Source: Chlorophyllum brunneum (taxonomy: Eukaryota; Basidiomycota; Agaricomycetes; Agaricales; Agaricaceae). From it: DNA of 64,000 nucleotides. The DNA lies in the NCBI GenBank assembly GCA_963576785.1, contig OY756139.1:4030001-4094000 (forward strand), given 5' to 3'. Numbering within the stretch: the first letter of the stretch is position 1; each line of letters opens with the position of its first letter. The position numbers and the translations under genes are program-made. A model generated the notes under the pieces. That model was given only the letters and a program-made list of their open reading frames with translations, made no database searches and was not told where the DNA came from. Below are positions 10,774 to 22,634 of this stretch, piece by piece.

Positions 10774-10853
10774 CATCCAACTCACCTTGCAAGAGAGGTG
10801 CCACTATTCGTAGCTAGGCTTGGAATAATAGCCTCCGACCAGGATGACAGTAT

Positions 10854-12038
10854 ATGAGCAGCAGTAGCTCATCGAGAACACCAAGAAGACCAAGAGCTCC
10901 GAGACCAACAGATATCCAGGGATCACCAGTAACCACTGGATCCAAACAACAAACAGAACCAGAAATCCCTGAAGGCCTTAAATGGCAGAAATCCGACCAC
11001 AATATAGAAGAAGATACAACTCTTTTCAAGACCCTATTCAACACAGAAGTTGCCGAGACCCCATTCGACACAGAAGTCGCTGAAACCCCATTCAATATAG
11101 AAATCACCGAAACCACATCCAACATAGAAGTCGCCGAGACCTACAAAAACGAACATAGCGAACCAGAGACAGAATCAGAGATGGCCAATGAAATTAATTT
11201 CCCAAAGAACCTAGCCCCAGAACCAGGATACTTCAATGGAGATAGAACCAAGTTTGATGATTGGTGGAGAGCAATGTCCTTATGGACACTCTTCAACAAA
11301 ATTGACAATAATGAGCAAAAGATAATCGGAATATTAGCTCGAATGAAAGGGGGACTTGCAGGACCCTATGCCAATGCCAAATTACAAACGATTCAAGATA
11401 AGAAAACACCGGCATTCGAGGACTTCGCAAAGGAGATAGTAGCTACCTTCTCCTTGGGGAATAGGAAAGCAATAGCAGAAGGAGAAATCGAGTTGTTCAA
11501 ACAGGGAAAGAGGAACACCATGGACTTCTTAATAGAGTTCGAAGCATTGAAGACCCAAGCAGGAACTGATGATGTGCATGCCATATTCCTCCTCAAACGA
11601 CACACCAGAGCAGACATTATCCGAACCATTGTAGGCTATCCGGCAGCCTCAATCCCAGATACATACAGCAAATGGAGAAATACCATCCTTGCAGTAGGAC
11701 AGGGGTACGAAACAATGGACATCACATGAGGGGATGTCAGAACAAGCACAGGAGTCACCTATGGAAGCGGAGGACAACCAATGGAAATTGGTAGACAAAA
11801 GGCAGATACCGATCAAAATGGCAAACTGAGATGTTTTAACTGTAACCTCTATGGGCATATCACCAAATACTGCTGCAAGAAGACGAAGATAGCATACACC
11901 AAAATAACGTGCTATAACTGTGGCAAACAGGGCCACATCTCGAAGAACTGTAAAGCACTGAAGAAAGTGCACATCAGAGAGGTTACCGAGGAGATAGAAG
12001 AAGAGACAAAAGAGGATTTTGTCGAAGGCTCCGAGTAG
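10854..12038 (+). pseudogene. gag: E1 gag (one premature stop)
   Basis: Structural capsid/nucleocapsid protein of the element, 394 codons. It opens MSSSSSSRTPRR, as in the three sister copies. An acidic repeat region follows (about residues 45-100, units like FNTEVAET), then the retrotransposon gag core (FNGDRTKFDDWWRA, about residue 123 onward, to AVGQGYE), and two CX2CX4HX4C zinc knuckles near the end (CFNCNLYGHITKYC and CYNCGKQGHISKNC). An in-frame TGA at 11727-11729 replaces the CGA of the sisters (ITRGD). Pol overlaps its end in the -1 frame. Confidence 0.9.
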
Positions 12039-15000
12039 GCACAAACCCACAAGCCAATAAACCTAGAGTTTCTGTTTTATGTCACAATAGACAATATGTG
12101 ATCCCACAAAAACAAAACTTGACACGCAAACTTCTCCTTGATTCAACAATCAAAACAAAGAAAGGACCCAAGCAAATCACCACACTGGTGGATTCCGGAT
12201 GTACACACACGTGCATAGCACAGAGGATAGTAGAAGAAGAACAGATCACGACCAAACCCCTCGAAACCCCAATACAGGTAATCAATGCTGACAGAACCGA
12301 AAACAAGAAGGGGGAAATACCAGATACAGCACAACTGGTATTAAGTAATGGCAAACACACAGAAGAAATCAAAGCAATGGTAACACAATTAGAAAGCACA
12401 GACCTATATCTCGGACACGACTGGCTAGTCAAACACAACCCAGAAATTGATTGGACAAACAACATAATACGCTTCAATAGATGCCCGAAGGATTGCACCA
12501 CCCACCACAACGACATACAGTTCAACGAAAGAATACGTACGGTAAAAGAACATATAGAGGAAAAGAAAACTGACCAAACAAACCCAGAGGACCTACCGAC
12601 ATACCTACAGCCATATACATACCTGTTCAACAAAAAGAACTTTGACAAGCTACCAGAGCATATAATATGGGACCACAAAATAAACTTGACAGAAGACGCA
12701 CCACCGGTATTACAGTCCAAGGTCTATCCAATGACATTAATGGAAAAGCAAGAACTGCAAACATTCCTCGACAAAAATATCACCTCAGGATGAATTCGAC
12801 CATCACAATCCCCCTATGCTACACCATGCTTCTTCATACCCAAGAAAGACGGAACCAAACGACTAGTACAAGACTACAAGAAGCTAAATGAACACACAAT
12901 TAAAGACAAAACGCCACTTCCGCTCATAAGTGAAGTTATCGATAGGCTCAAGAATGCAAAAGTCTTTAACAAACTCGACATCATATGGGGATACAATAAC
13001 ATCAGGATAAGAGAAGGTGATGAATGGAAAGCAGCATTCATAATGAACAACGGACTATTTGAACCAATGGTCATGTTTTTTGGAATGAGTAACTCGCCAG
13101 CAACATTCCAAAGGATGATGAACACGGTCTTTCAGGAAATGCTACATGAAGGAGCAGTTGTCAACTATATGGATGATTTTGTCATACCAGGAACCACACA
13201 ACAGGAACTTGAAGACAGAACAAAACAATTTCTCGACATTGCGGCGAAACACCAACTATATTTCAAAAGATCGAAATGTGTATTCAATGCAAAAGAAATA
13301 CCTATACTAGGATTTGTGGTTGGACAAGGCAGCGTTAAAATGGAGGAGGAGAAAGTGAAAGCGGTGAAAGAGTGGCCAACACCCAAATCCCTAAAAGATG
13401 TTGAAAAATTCCTAGGATTCGCAAACTTCTACCGACAATTCATTCACGACTTCAGCAACATAGCAGCCCCACTACATGAGTTGAAGAAAAAAGACATGCA
13501 ATGGGCATGGAAGGAACAACAACAACAAGCCTTTGAAAGGATCAAGGAAAAAATCACAAGCAAACCGGTATTAGCAATGCCACAGGACAAGGGTCAATAT
13601 AGGGTAGAAGTGGACACATCAGAATATGGAGTAGGAGCGGTTTTATCGCAAAAACAAGAAGAACATTGGCACCCGATCACATTCCACTCAAGAACAATGA
13701 CACCTGCAGAACAAAACTATCAGATCTACGATAAAGAGTTACTCGCCATTCGAGAAGCAATCAAGACCTGGAGACAATATCTACTCGATGCAGATGAACC
13801 ATTTGAAATATGGACCGATCATAAAAACCTGGAATACTTCCGAAAACCACAACAGCTCACAGGATGACAAGTGAGGTGGCAGATGGAGCTACAAGAATAC
13901 CATTACACGCTGAAACATATCCCCGGAAAAACCAACACAAAAGCCAATGTCTTATCAAGACTAACAAAAACAGACACTACTCAAGACAATGCCGACATCA
14001 CTTTACTACCCGACCACTTATTCGATGACAGTACGATCACCACAATCCGACAAATCTGGGAAATCTCAGGAGAAGAAGATCTAAAACACCAACTACAAAA
14101 GGAGACAAGAAGGGAAACACAGTGGCTAAAAGAAAAAGAGAAGCGACCAAAAGAAGTATGGGAAACAGATGGAGTACCGATGTTCGAAGGAAGAATATAT
14201 GTACCACCCAACAATCAAATACGACAAGAAATACTACGACAACACCATGATGAAACCAATGTAGGACATCCAGGACAACATCAAATGATTGAACTCCTTA
14301 AACGGAGTTATTGGTGGCCCCAGATATGCAATGATGTCAAACAATACATCCGAGGATGTGAAACATGCCAATGAAACAAAATACTCAGAACAAGACCGAC
14401 AACACATCTCCATCCATTACTGACACCAGCAGAACCTTGGGAAGAGATATCAATCGACATGATAGGACCACTACCAGAGTCAGAAGGATATGACGCAATA
14501 CTTGTCATAGTCAATTGTTTCAGCAAAATGATCAGATTATGTGCAGTCAATACCACATTAACATCCGAGGAGCTAGGAGATATCTATTGAGATGATATAT
14601 GGAGAACACACGGAATACCCCGAAGAATTATCAGTGACAGAGGCCCACAATTTGCATCCAAATTCATGGCAGAATTATGCCGAGCAACAGGAACCCAGCG
14701 AAACTTATCCACGGCATATCATCCACAAACCGACAGTCAAACAGAGCGCATTAACCAGGAGGTTGAAACATACCTCAGAAATGTAATAAACCATGCTCAA
14801 GACAATTGGAAAAAATGGCTAGCCATAGCAGAATTCCAATACAACGACAAAATCCACACAGCTACTGGATATTCACCATTCGAAATAGTTTATGGATGAC
14901 ACCCTTGGAAAGGAGACATAACAAGTATCACCAAAGCACCCACAATTACGGAATGAATACAGGAACTACAAAACATGCAACAAGAAGCGACAAAGATGTT

Positions 15001-15523
15001 ACAGTGCAGTCAAGAACAAATGGAGAAATGCAACAGCACTAAGCCGGAACACGAGTACATCCCAGGAGAACAAGTTTGGCTCGAAGCAAGCAATATCAGA
15101 ACAACGAGACCAACCAAAAAACTGGATCACAAACGATATGGACCATTCAGGATAAAAGCAAAAATAGGCGAAACAAGTTACCAATTGGACTTACCTGAAA
15201 CATGGGCAATACATGATGTTTTTAACAGCAGACTCCTCTCCCCCTATCAAAAACCCGAGTTCGACAGCCAGCGCACCCCACCACCACCGATGCCCGAGAT
15301 CATCAATGATGAAGAACAATATGAGGTAGAAGAGATCCAAGGACACCACACAAGAGGACGACAAAAACAATTCCTAGTACACTAGAAAGGGTATACCTCC
15401 GAAGAAGACACATGGGAGAATGAGTCAGAATTGGAAAACACCAAAGAGGCAGTACAAGAATTTTTAGACAAGATTTCGAGGACAAAACCTATAAAAAGGG
15501 GGGGTAAAAAGCAACAATTATGA
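12000..15523 (+). pseudogene. pol: E1 pol polyprotein (protease-RT-RNase H-integrase-chromodomain)
   Basis: One reading frame, -1 relative to gag. The start is approximate because the frame is open upstream into gag. It contains protease LVDSGCTHT (about 12184), reverse transcriptase with YMDD (about 13168), RNase H (YRVEVDTSEYGVGAVLSQ), an integrase HHCC finger (HHDETNVGHPG to CETCQ), the DDE core (SIDMIGPLP, SDRGPQF, a glutamate in INQEVE), a GPF module (RYGPFRI), and a C-terminal chromodomain (YEVEEI to EDTWE). Premature stops lie at 12791, 13865, about 14372, 14588, 14897, 14954 and 15383. Six are TGA, mostly opposite CGA in sister copies, and the last is TAG for TGG. No frameshift is seen. 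The terminal TGA at 15521-15523 overlaps the ATG of the next frame. Confidence 0.92.
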
Positions 15524-15804
15524 ACAACAAACCCCGTGTTACAAAAGATCACTACACTCGACGCACCTCATGCTGTATCCATTGCACCCTAGACTTCGCC
15601 AATTACCTTCACAACACACCATGCACACCGAGTGCAAGCCCACCCCCTTCCCAGCCAATGACACAGAATTTGAACAAGAACTTAATAACATCCTCAATGC
15701 TCAGTCCACCAAAGATCAAATCGAGCACTATACCGCCACAACCAAAGGACTCACATACATTGCACACACCATCAATAACCTCCAAATCCAAGCCAAAGCA
15801 CTGA
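15520..15804 (+). CDS. E1 small frame overlapping the pol stop (ATGA)
   Basis: The ATG at 15520 shares bases with the pol stop codon (ATGA). The first 35 residues (MNNKPR, then HYT, TLDFANYL, NTPC) are conserved in all four elements, and several third-position differences are synonymous in this frame. After NTPC conservation switches to the frame of ORF3, whose ATG lies inside the CCATGC at that point. Either this is the N-terminus of ORF3 reached by a -1 shift or splice, or it is a separate short peptide translated by reinitiation. I cannot decide between these. Confidence 0.4.
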   Translation: MNNKPRVTKDHYTRRTSCCIHCTLDFANYLHNTPCTPSASPPPSQPMTQNLNKNLITSSMLSPPKIKSSTIPPQPKDSHTLHTPSITSKSKPKH

Positions 15805-16499
15805 GCCGCATCCTACTCGTCACCACTACTAGAGCCCTTCCAGCTGCCATGTCAACTGGGAAACATGAACTCATGAAGGAGTTATTAGACAAAGCAGCCA
15901 CCGACCTCAATGTACTAGTGCACTCTGATGCAAAGAAATGCATCCAAAGTACCTTAGTCATGACAGGCAAAAGACTCAATCACCTCACTGACTCAAGTGA
16001 CAATCCCACCTACAGACTTGCACGGAGATTAATGGATCTCGACTCATACACCCCCACTACCTTACCCAACAAGCCGCCCTACCACAAAGACAACAAACAG
16101 GACTGGTTAGACAAAGGAATGGAGGGAATCGACAAGTCTGTTCCAGACCATCTAATGGAACTGGACATGTGAGACAAAGTAGACCACCTCCTTATACAAT
16201 TGCCTGATATGGATCTGCCACCCAGACCAACAACATTTAACCCACCCCCATCCTATCTTACACTCAAAGATGGAGGACAGTTCGAAGAAAACTACTGGGA
16301 GGAAATAATACACAACCTCGTCACAGCCGAAACAAACAATACCGCTATGTTCAAAGGACACACCATAGCCCTCTTCAGAGGAGGCCAAGACCATGCCCTC
16401 TTTTGGATTGGATGTCGACGCAAATCAGGAACCCCGATGATTGGTCCTACCAAACGTCAACTTGTCAATGCCTTATACAAAGAACAAGACGACAAGTAA
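15621..16499 (+). pseudogene. E1 ORF3, accessory protein of unknown function
   Basis: A 292-codon frame between pol and the polypurine tract, opening MHTECKPTPFP, with one internal TGA at 16170-16172. It aligns with ORF3 of E2-E4: TPFP against TPYP, EFEQEL against EFEELV, FNPPPSYLTLKDGG against FHPPTGYNTLKSEG, FWIGCRRK against LWIGLRRV, and GPTKRQLVNAL against GGNKKDLARAL. Identity is far lower than in pol. The protein is mostly helical in character. No signal peptide, membrane segment, DDE or protease motif is visible, so it does not look like an envelope. I do not recognise the family. Confidence 0.6.
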
Positions 16500-16528
16500 A
16501 CTACGGTATTTCATGGAGTCATGAAAGT

Positions 16529-16540
16529 AAAAAAGGAGGT
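16529..16540 (+). other. E1 polypurine tract
   Basis: AAAAAAGGAGGT ends two bases before the 3' LTR and is the expected primer for plus-strand DNA synthesis. Confidence 0.8.
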
Positions 16541-16542
16541 AT

Positions 16543-16847
16543 TGTTATGAACTATAGATAGACAGTACATTCCTATCATGCACCTGTCACCTTTATCACT
16601 CCAATGTACCCGCTTCGCTTCCTTGTTTCATCCCTTATGGCTGTACTCTTACTGACTCTTTCTACTCGTCCTCTATGACTCATTTACTCTGCTCCCTTAT
16701 TCTTAGCCCATATCGCTAGTATATAAAGTGTAGTAATACTTGATGTATTCCTTACACTTTACCAATTGTATCATCCCTTACTCTTTCTCTACCTTCTTGT
16801 CTTTATCCAAAGACTTGCTACCTGAGTCATAGACTAAGGTCGTAACA
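16543..16847 (+). repeat. E1 3' LTR
   Basis: 305 bp, TGTTATGAAC to GTCGTAACA, followed by the target duplication ATGGC. It retains the two CpGs that are mutated in the 5' LTR. Confidence 0.95.
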
Positions 16848-16852
16848 ATGGC

Positions 16853-16976
16853 TAGCTGCAAGTGGGTTGTAGATAGGCTAATCTGACCAGTCCTGTAAAG
16901 TATGGTCTTTCTAGCCCATCCCTCTAATATGACTAGATTGTTTCATGCTCTATTAAAGGCTTCCTCATATGGGTTC
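16853..16976. repeat. Continuation of duplication copy A
   Basis: 124 bp of the old copia-like element's leader, continuing across the E1 insertion. It matches 55066-55189 with a few transitions and ends at GGTTC, where the copia LTR begins. Confidence 0.85.
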
Positions 16977-17548
16977 TGTTGAGGAAATGACCATAACAAG
17001 TTGTTTGCTGGGGGCAGCAGTAAATGCAGTAGGAGAGAATGTAGGGTCTACTCACCGAGATAATAAGCTTCTATCTGGTACCTATAGAAGGGTAATTTGG
17101 ATAGACAGATATTATTGATGAAGTGGTCAATGTTAGTATTGACTAGATCAAAGTCAAGTAGATCAGTGTTTGGGTTGTACTGAAGAATGTAGAAAATGAT
17201 GAAAGAGGTTGTTTGATTGAACAAGATACAGAACTAGGTCTGCTACATAGGGTTTATATACATGTTAGAGCATAGACAAGTCATACTACATACAATACTA
17301 GGAATACATAGAATGTTCCTTATAACTCCCATTAACTGTGGTGTAGTGCCTGCAGAGTACTGCAGAACATATTATACTAGTCATTGGTACTATGTAGAAT
17401 TATCTATCAAGTACTTATGACTCTCATCATATGCAGAGCAACTCATAGGAAGTTACTACAGATTGAAGTTACTGGAAAGTAATGGATCAGTCTATTATTA
17501 TCATAATGACCTCATAGTCTATTTCTAGAATATGTCCGAACTTCAACA
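16977..17548 (-). repeat. Copia 3' LTR
   Basis: 572 bp. On the plus strand it reads TGTTGAGGAAATGACC to AACTTCAACA. Immediately internal (17549-17560) is CTCCTCCTTGCT, the complement of a polypurine tract, as expected next to a 3' LTR. Confidence 0.9.
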
Positions 17549-17584
17549 CTCCTCCTTGCTCTGTATTGATGTAGAGTTTTTTAA

Positions 17585-20500
17585 TCACTCAAACATCAAG
17601 CCAAGGTGAGGTTGGAATAGATTGAATTTGATTTTGTCCAAATTCTTTGTGAGAATATCGGCAGGATTTTCAATGCCTTTCACAGAGAATATTTCAATCT
17701 TTCCATCTTCTACCAAATCACGAATGTAATGGTATTTGACATCGACATGTTTTGAACATTTTTCTGTTACTGGATTTTTGGCCCAAAATATTGAACCCTC
17801 ATTATCACCGAAGAGATAAGGGGCTAATGATCAGATACCAATTTCTTCCAACAAATTGACAGTCCAAACAAGTTGTTGACTGCAATCTGACAAAGCCATA
17901 TACTTGGCTTCGGTGGAAGATAATGCTACTGTTTTCTGTTTTCTACTTAGCCAAGCAATAGCTCCACTGGCTAATAAACAGAAATATCCAGTTACAGATT
18001 TACAACTAATTGGATCACTAGCCCAATCAGAGTCTGAAAACGCATTAAGGCCTTCCATAGAACTTCCATTATAGGTAATTCTATATTTGCAAGTAGCATT
18101 AAGATACTTTAGCAAATGTAAGCCTGCATTATAATGTGCTTTAGTAGGGTTGGTCATATGTTGTGATAATTTGACAGTGGCAAAGGCTATGTCGGGCTGA
18201 CTGCCTATCATCAGATACATAACTGATCCTACTAATTGTTGATACCTCTTTATGAAGTCAGGTGTCACTTGTTCTGTATTGGATTTGAAGATAAATCCAT
18301 TTGGTAATGGGATTTCTTCTTTTCCAATTACTTTAAATCAATCAAGAACTTTTCCTAGATAATCTATTTGGTCTAGGGTAATTGATTGGTTTATAGGGTT
18401 TCACAAAATTTTCATGCCAAGAAACTCTTTGGTTAGACCAAGGTCTCGGCATTCCCATTTCTTCATAAAGAGTGCTCGCTTCTCATGTAGAAGTCTAGAA
18501 CCTCTGATTCCAACAAACATTGAGTCATCTACATAGACCAGAGCTATAATAAGCTCTTTGGTTTCAGGGTTGTAGTAATAATAGACTCCAGCATCTAGTT
18601 TGGATCAGACAAATCCTAGGTTGGTCATTGACTTAGTTAATTCCTTCCACCATTGTCGTCCAGATTGCTTTAGTCCATAAATGGCTCAGTTTAATTTCCA
18701 AACCACATTACCACAACTTGTATTGAAACCTTCTGGAAGTTCCATATAGAGCTCTTCATCCAGTTTTCCATAGAGATAAGCAGTTTTAACATCTAAACTG
18801 AGCATCTCCCAATCATTAAGGGCAGCAACTGCAAATATAAGTTGTGCTATCTCATAACAAACTACTGGTGAAAATAGTTCATTGTAATTGATTCCCTCTA
18901 TCTGAGAGAATCCTTTAGCTACTAGTCGAGCACAGTATTGACCATCTGATTTGGGTATAAAGATCCATCTATTTTTGACAGCTTTTCTTCCAGGTGGAAG
19001 TTTAGCTAAGTCATAAACATATCTTTCTCTGAGTGAATTTAACTCTTCTAAGCACACTTTCCACCATTTAGATTTTTCTTCTGATGGTAGTCAATCTAGA
19101 TCCTTAAAAGAAATAGGAACTAATGGTGATTTGACTTTTTGAGTGCACAGATAATTGATCATCCCTACTCCTCCTTCTCTGCATAAGTCTTCTATTGTAG
19201 AAGCTTTATGCTGAGAATGTCTATCGATTATTCCAGGTTTGGAAGCCTCTGATCGAATTTGTCTAACGAGTCTACTTGTAGAACTTGTTATTTTCGACTT
19301 AGGAGGTTGGAACATTTCATAGTCCTGGAGAATTTTGGTCGGATACTTTGTAGAACCATAGAAGTTTCCTGGATGTTCAGGTACTTTTCTGGTTCTTTGT
19401 GGTCTCTGAGGTATTTCAGGAACTGGTAATTGATCCGTGTGACCTCGCGGTACAGAAGGACCAGCATTCCGATTATCTCCATCAGGGGTATAGGGTATGA
19501 AAGGTTGTACATCCGGATCATCTCTTGGAGAAGGCGGATGGTTCGGACCTTCAGGGTGATTGGGTGGATCAGCGTATGATAACCCATCACTGTCATCGTC
19601 TTCTGGTGTTTGTGCTTCTCTTGGTGGAAAGAGAATGTTTTGCACAATACTATCCCACTCCTCCTGAACATCTGTATCAATGTTCGGTGCTTTTCCCTTT
19701 CCTTTATTCTTTTTAGGTTCAGGGAAAGGAGTTGGAATACGTCCATGAACAGATCTATAAGTCCTATCTTCTGGAGAACTTTCGGGAGAAGTTCGGAGTA
19801 TAGGATTTGGTGGTCTATCAATAGGTACACCAGTAGATGGATCTGGAGCATGGAAGACAATTACTTCCGAAGGTGTGCTTCGAGAAGTAGAAGATGATGG
19901 TTGGTTCATCCGTTCTTCTCACTTCTTCCCAATACATTTAGGGAAGTGTTCTTTGCTAAATACAGCTGTTGGAGATGTATAGATGACATTTCCATTTAGG
20001 TGCCTCATAAAATGATGGTTTTTCCTGTCTGATGTCCAACCAAGGAAAATCATGAGTTCTGACTTTGCTGTCAGTTTATTGTCTCTTATCTCTTTTGGGA
20101 GAAAGACATAAGCACTACAGCCAAAGACTCTCTCTTTGGAGATGTCTGGAATCTTCTGATTCAACACTTCATAAGGTGTTTTCCACATGAGCCATGATAC
20201 CAGTGTTTTATTATAGATATGTATCACATGATCTATAGAAAACTCCCACCAACCATCAGGAATACAAGCATGATGCCTTATGGCTTCTGCTTTATCCATC
20301 AAAGTTCGGTTCAAGCGTTCCGCTCGACCGTTCTGTTGGTGTATGTGCAGTGCACTAGTCTCATGTATAATCCCTAATGAGCACAAATGAGATTGTAACT
20401 TGTCAGTTGCATACTCTCCTCCTCTATCAGTGCAGAGATATTTTAATTTAGTCTCATATTGAGTCTGAATTAAGGCAATGAAATTTTTCATTTCTTCTGC

Positions 20501-20895
20501 TGCTTCTGATTTCTTATGGAGGAAGCAAATCCATCCATGAGAGGAAAAGTCGTCCATTATGGTCATGACCCATTTAAATTTATGGTAAGAAAGAATCGGA
20601 AGTTCAACTAAATCCGAGTGAATTCTTTCGAATGAATGCTTTGCACGTGTAGGGTTCTCTCTGAAGGGTTTCTGGTGTATCTTTCCCTTGGTACAACCGT
20701 CACAGACTGGTTTTTGCTCAGGAATCTGCACTGGAGTAAACCCAATCATATTTTTCTCAAAGTGATTGAGGATACAATTAGAGGAGTGTCCTAATCTCAC
20801 ATGTACAACTTTGTAGCCAACAATTGGATCTGCAGCCATAGCTGCATGTTCCAAATGTACAATTTCGGTATTAACAAAATGTAAAGTAGTATTAC
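17585..20895 (-). pseudogene. pol: Copia pol: integrase, reverse transcriptase, RNase H
   Basis: Integrase begins upstream of HLEHAAMA with an HHCC-type finger (VRLGHSSN, CDGCTKGK). Core motifs follow: IHSDLVE, then IMDDFSSHGW, CTDRGGEY, and HQQNGRAERLNRTLMD. A Pro/Ser-rich linker (19091-19909) leads to the reverse transcriptase (ARLVAKGFSQIEGINY, LDVKTAYLYGKL, then YVDDSMF near 18520) and RNase H (AFSDSDWASDP, SSTEAKYMALSD). The frame ends at TGA 17585-17587. Stops interrupt it at 18684-18686 (TGA where sense AGA/CGA is expected before AIYGLKQSG), near 18600, 18400 and 18340, and at 17831. Integrase and protease are in different frames, so a small indel separates them near 20890. Confidence 0.88.
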
Positions 20896-20915
20896 AACTT
20901 GCCCACTGACATTAG

Positions 20916-22616
20916 TCATTCAGAAGTTCCTTTTAGAAGGAAGACTGGATATATTAATATCTGCATTGGTTGAATGCTATCAGTCTTCCCATTATAGACT
21001 CTATGCTTAAGCATAACTGTGCCAAGACCAACTGCATTAAGATAGGGACCTTGTGCTCCTACAGTCTTAATTGGGATTGAAACTTCGAGTTCTTCGAAGT
21101 TGATAAAGTCTTCCGCATAAGGGGTATAATGACATGATGCCCCTGAGTCTAATAACCATACATCACTATATTCTTCTAGTGGTGTTATAATTTGATCATT
21201 GCTTAATGATCGAGATCTCATTTGATCCAGTACTCTTAAGAACTGATCGGGCATGCGTGTGGAGAAACAAGAAAATTGAGAAGTGTTAAAACACTTCTCA
21301 TTCATGGATTCGCATGTATCAACATAATTATGGGATCCTAAAGATCCCGATTGTGTAATTACATGCCTGGCCCCTGACGTCCCTTCCCCTTGCCCTTGCC
21401 CTTCTTCTTGTGAAGTCGGCCAGTCAGCATGTTGGTGACAGGACTGTGTATCAGGGTTAGTAAGAGTATCTGAGATCGAATAGATCACATACCCAGCTCC
21501 TCCCTTCTTCTTGAAGTCGCTTCTGTAGTCCGTCGACAAAAGTCCGAGAGACACCTCAGATTGAGGTGCCGAAGCAAATGGTTTGGACTTTGGGGACTTT
21601 GGAAGGGGCCCAGAAGAGGGTCCTGCAGTGTTTGCAGGGTTCCTGGGGTCACGGATGTCATAAGCGACATCCTGAGCCAGCACCATGAGGTCATTGACCT
21701 CCTTCTCGCTCTCAAGCCATTTGAAGGCCTCGTCTACCAACACTGTAAGTGTGGCAGGTCACCTATCAGCAGTCTTGTTCTTCTGAGTAAGAGAATATCT
21801 CTTACTCTGGAATCGCTCTGTCAGAGGGGAGGCCCAAGGAAGAGGAGGGAACTCCTCTTCATAGGTTCTGATGGCCGGTGCTACTATTTCCTCCAGAGGA
21901 GGAAGGTAGAATGGCCGGATTTCTCTGGGTTCAAGGGAGTCGCCCCAGGCAACAGAGTCCATGCTAGGAATCTTTACCATATGGTGCATAGCCAAATTGA
22001 GTTTATTCCCAAATTTGGGAGAAATTATTAGGGCATATGGCGAACCAATAGGTAAAATAAAAGTAAAGCGAACACATGTTGCATTAATATCAGGGTTACT
22101 ATTCTTAATGAACCATTTACTCACCCTCGTGTGACCCTCACAGGTACAACCTGGGGGGTGACCAGAAGGAACCAAAGGTGCACTGGGAGGTGTCACCGAT
22201 CGTCCTTGAGGGGCATTGGGATGAGAGACCTCGTGCATCCGTCGATCATAACAATTAAGGGCACATTTCTTTGCCATTTGCATGGGCGAAGGACCAGTGA
22301 TGCGGTCACACCAGGTGATCACCTGTTGAATCCGCAGTGAGTTCTTGAGAAGAGCGGTGAAGCATAAGTTTCGTGCCTCAGCACATACCTTCTTTTCGAG
22401 CTCAGCACAAGCTTTCTCTCGTGCCTGCTGGACCTTCTTGGGATTAACCCAAGTAAGAGGCTTAGGTCTCTCACTCACTAGAACATGAGTGGTCGGAGGG
22501 GCGGGAGTGGGAATGGGTCGAAGCGCGTCCATGCGCCTCATCCAGTCGAAGGGAGGAACCCCCGGACCAGAGAAGTGATGGACTGCTGGTTCCATGGCAG
22601 CAGCAAAGCCCGCCAT
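20916..22616 (-). pseudogene. Copia gag C-terminal/protease region with unusual insert
   Basis: Same frame as gag, with one TGA at 21759-21761. The C-terminal third carries the copia protease motif LLDSGASCHYTP (about 21140) and ends LLKGTSE before the integrase. The N-terminal two thirds are not typical of copia: about 280 residues with GHPPGCTCEGHTRV, RFTFILPIGSPYALIISPKFG and PFYLPPLEEIVAPAI. I see no classic CX2CX4HX4C knuckle anywhere in this element's gag. The region could be a lineage-specific gag extension or an acquired segment. Confidence 0.65.
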
Positions 22617-22634
22617 GTGGGCCTGTGGTTAACC

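Larger units (their letters stand above)
10456..16847 (+). mobile_element. Ty3/gypsy chromodomain retrotransposon E1
   Basis: Complete LTR element of 6392 bp, flanked by a perfect 5-bp target duplication ATGGC (10451-10455 and 16848-16852). The empty site is seen intact in the duplicate block at about 55060. Order: LTR, self-complementary primer site, gag, pol in the -1 frame, a small overlapping frame, ORF3, polypurine tract, LTR. The two 305-bp LTRs differ at two positions only, both CpG transitions, so insertion was recent. Even so, gag, pol and ORF3 carry about nine premature stops, nearly all TGA. It is therefore a young but inactive copy. Confidence 0.95.

Noticed and set aside
10854..15523. 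Classical repeat-induced point mutation (CpA to TpA)
   Set aside because: The stops I could compare are mostly CGA to TGA at CpG. TAG/TAA from TGG or CAA/CAG are few, so CpG deamination explains the pattern better.
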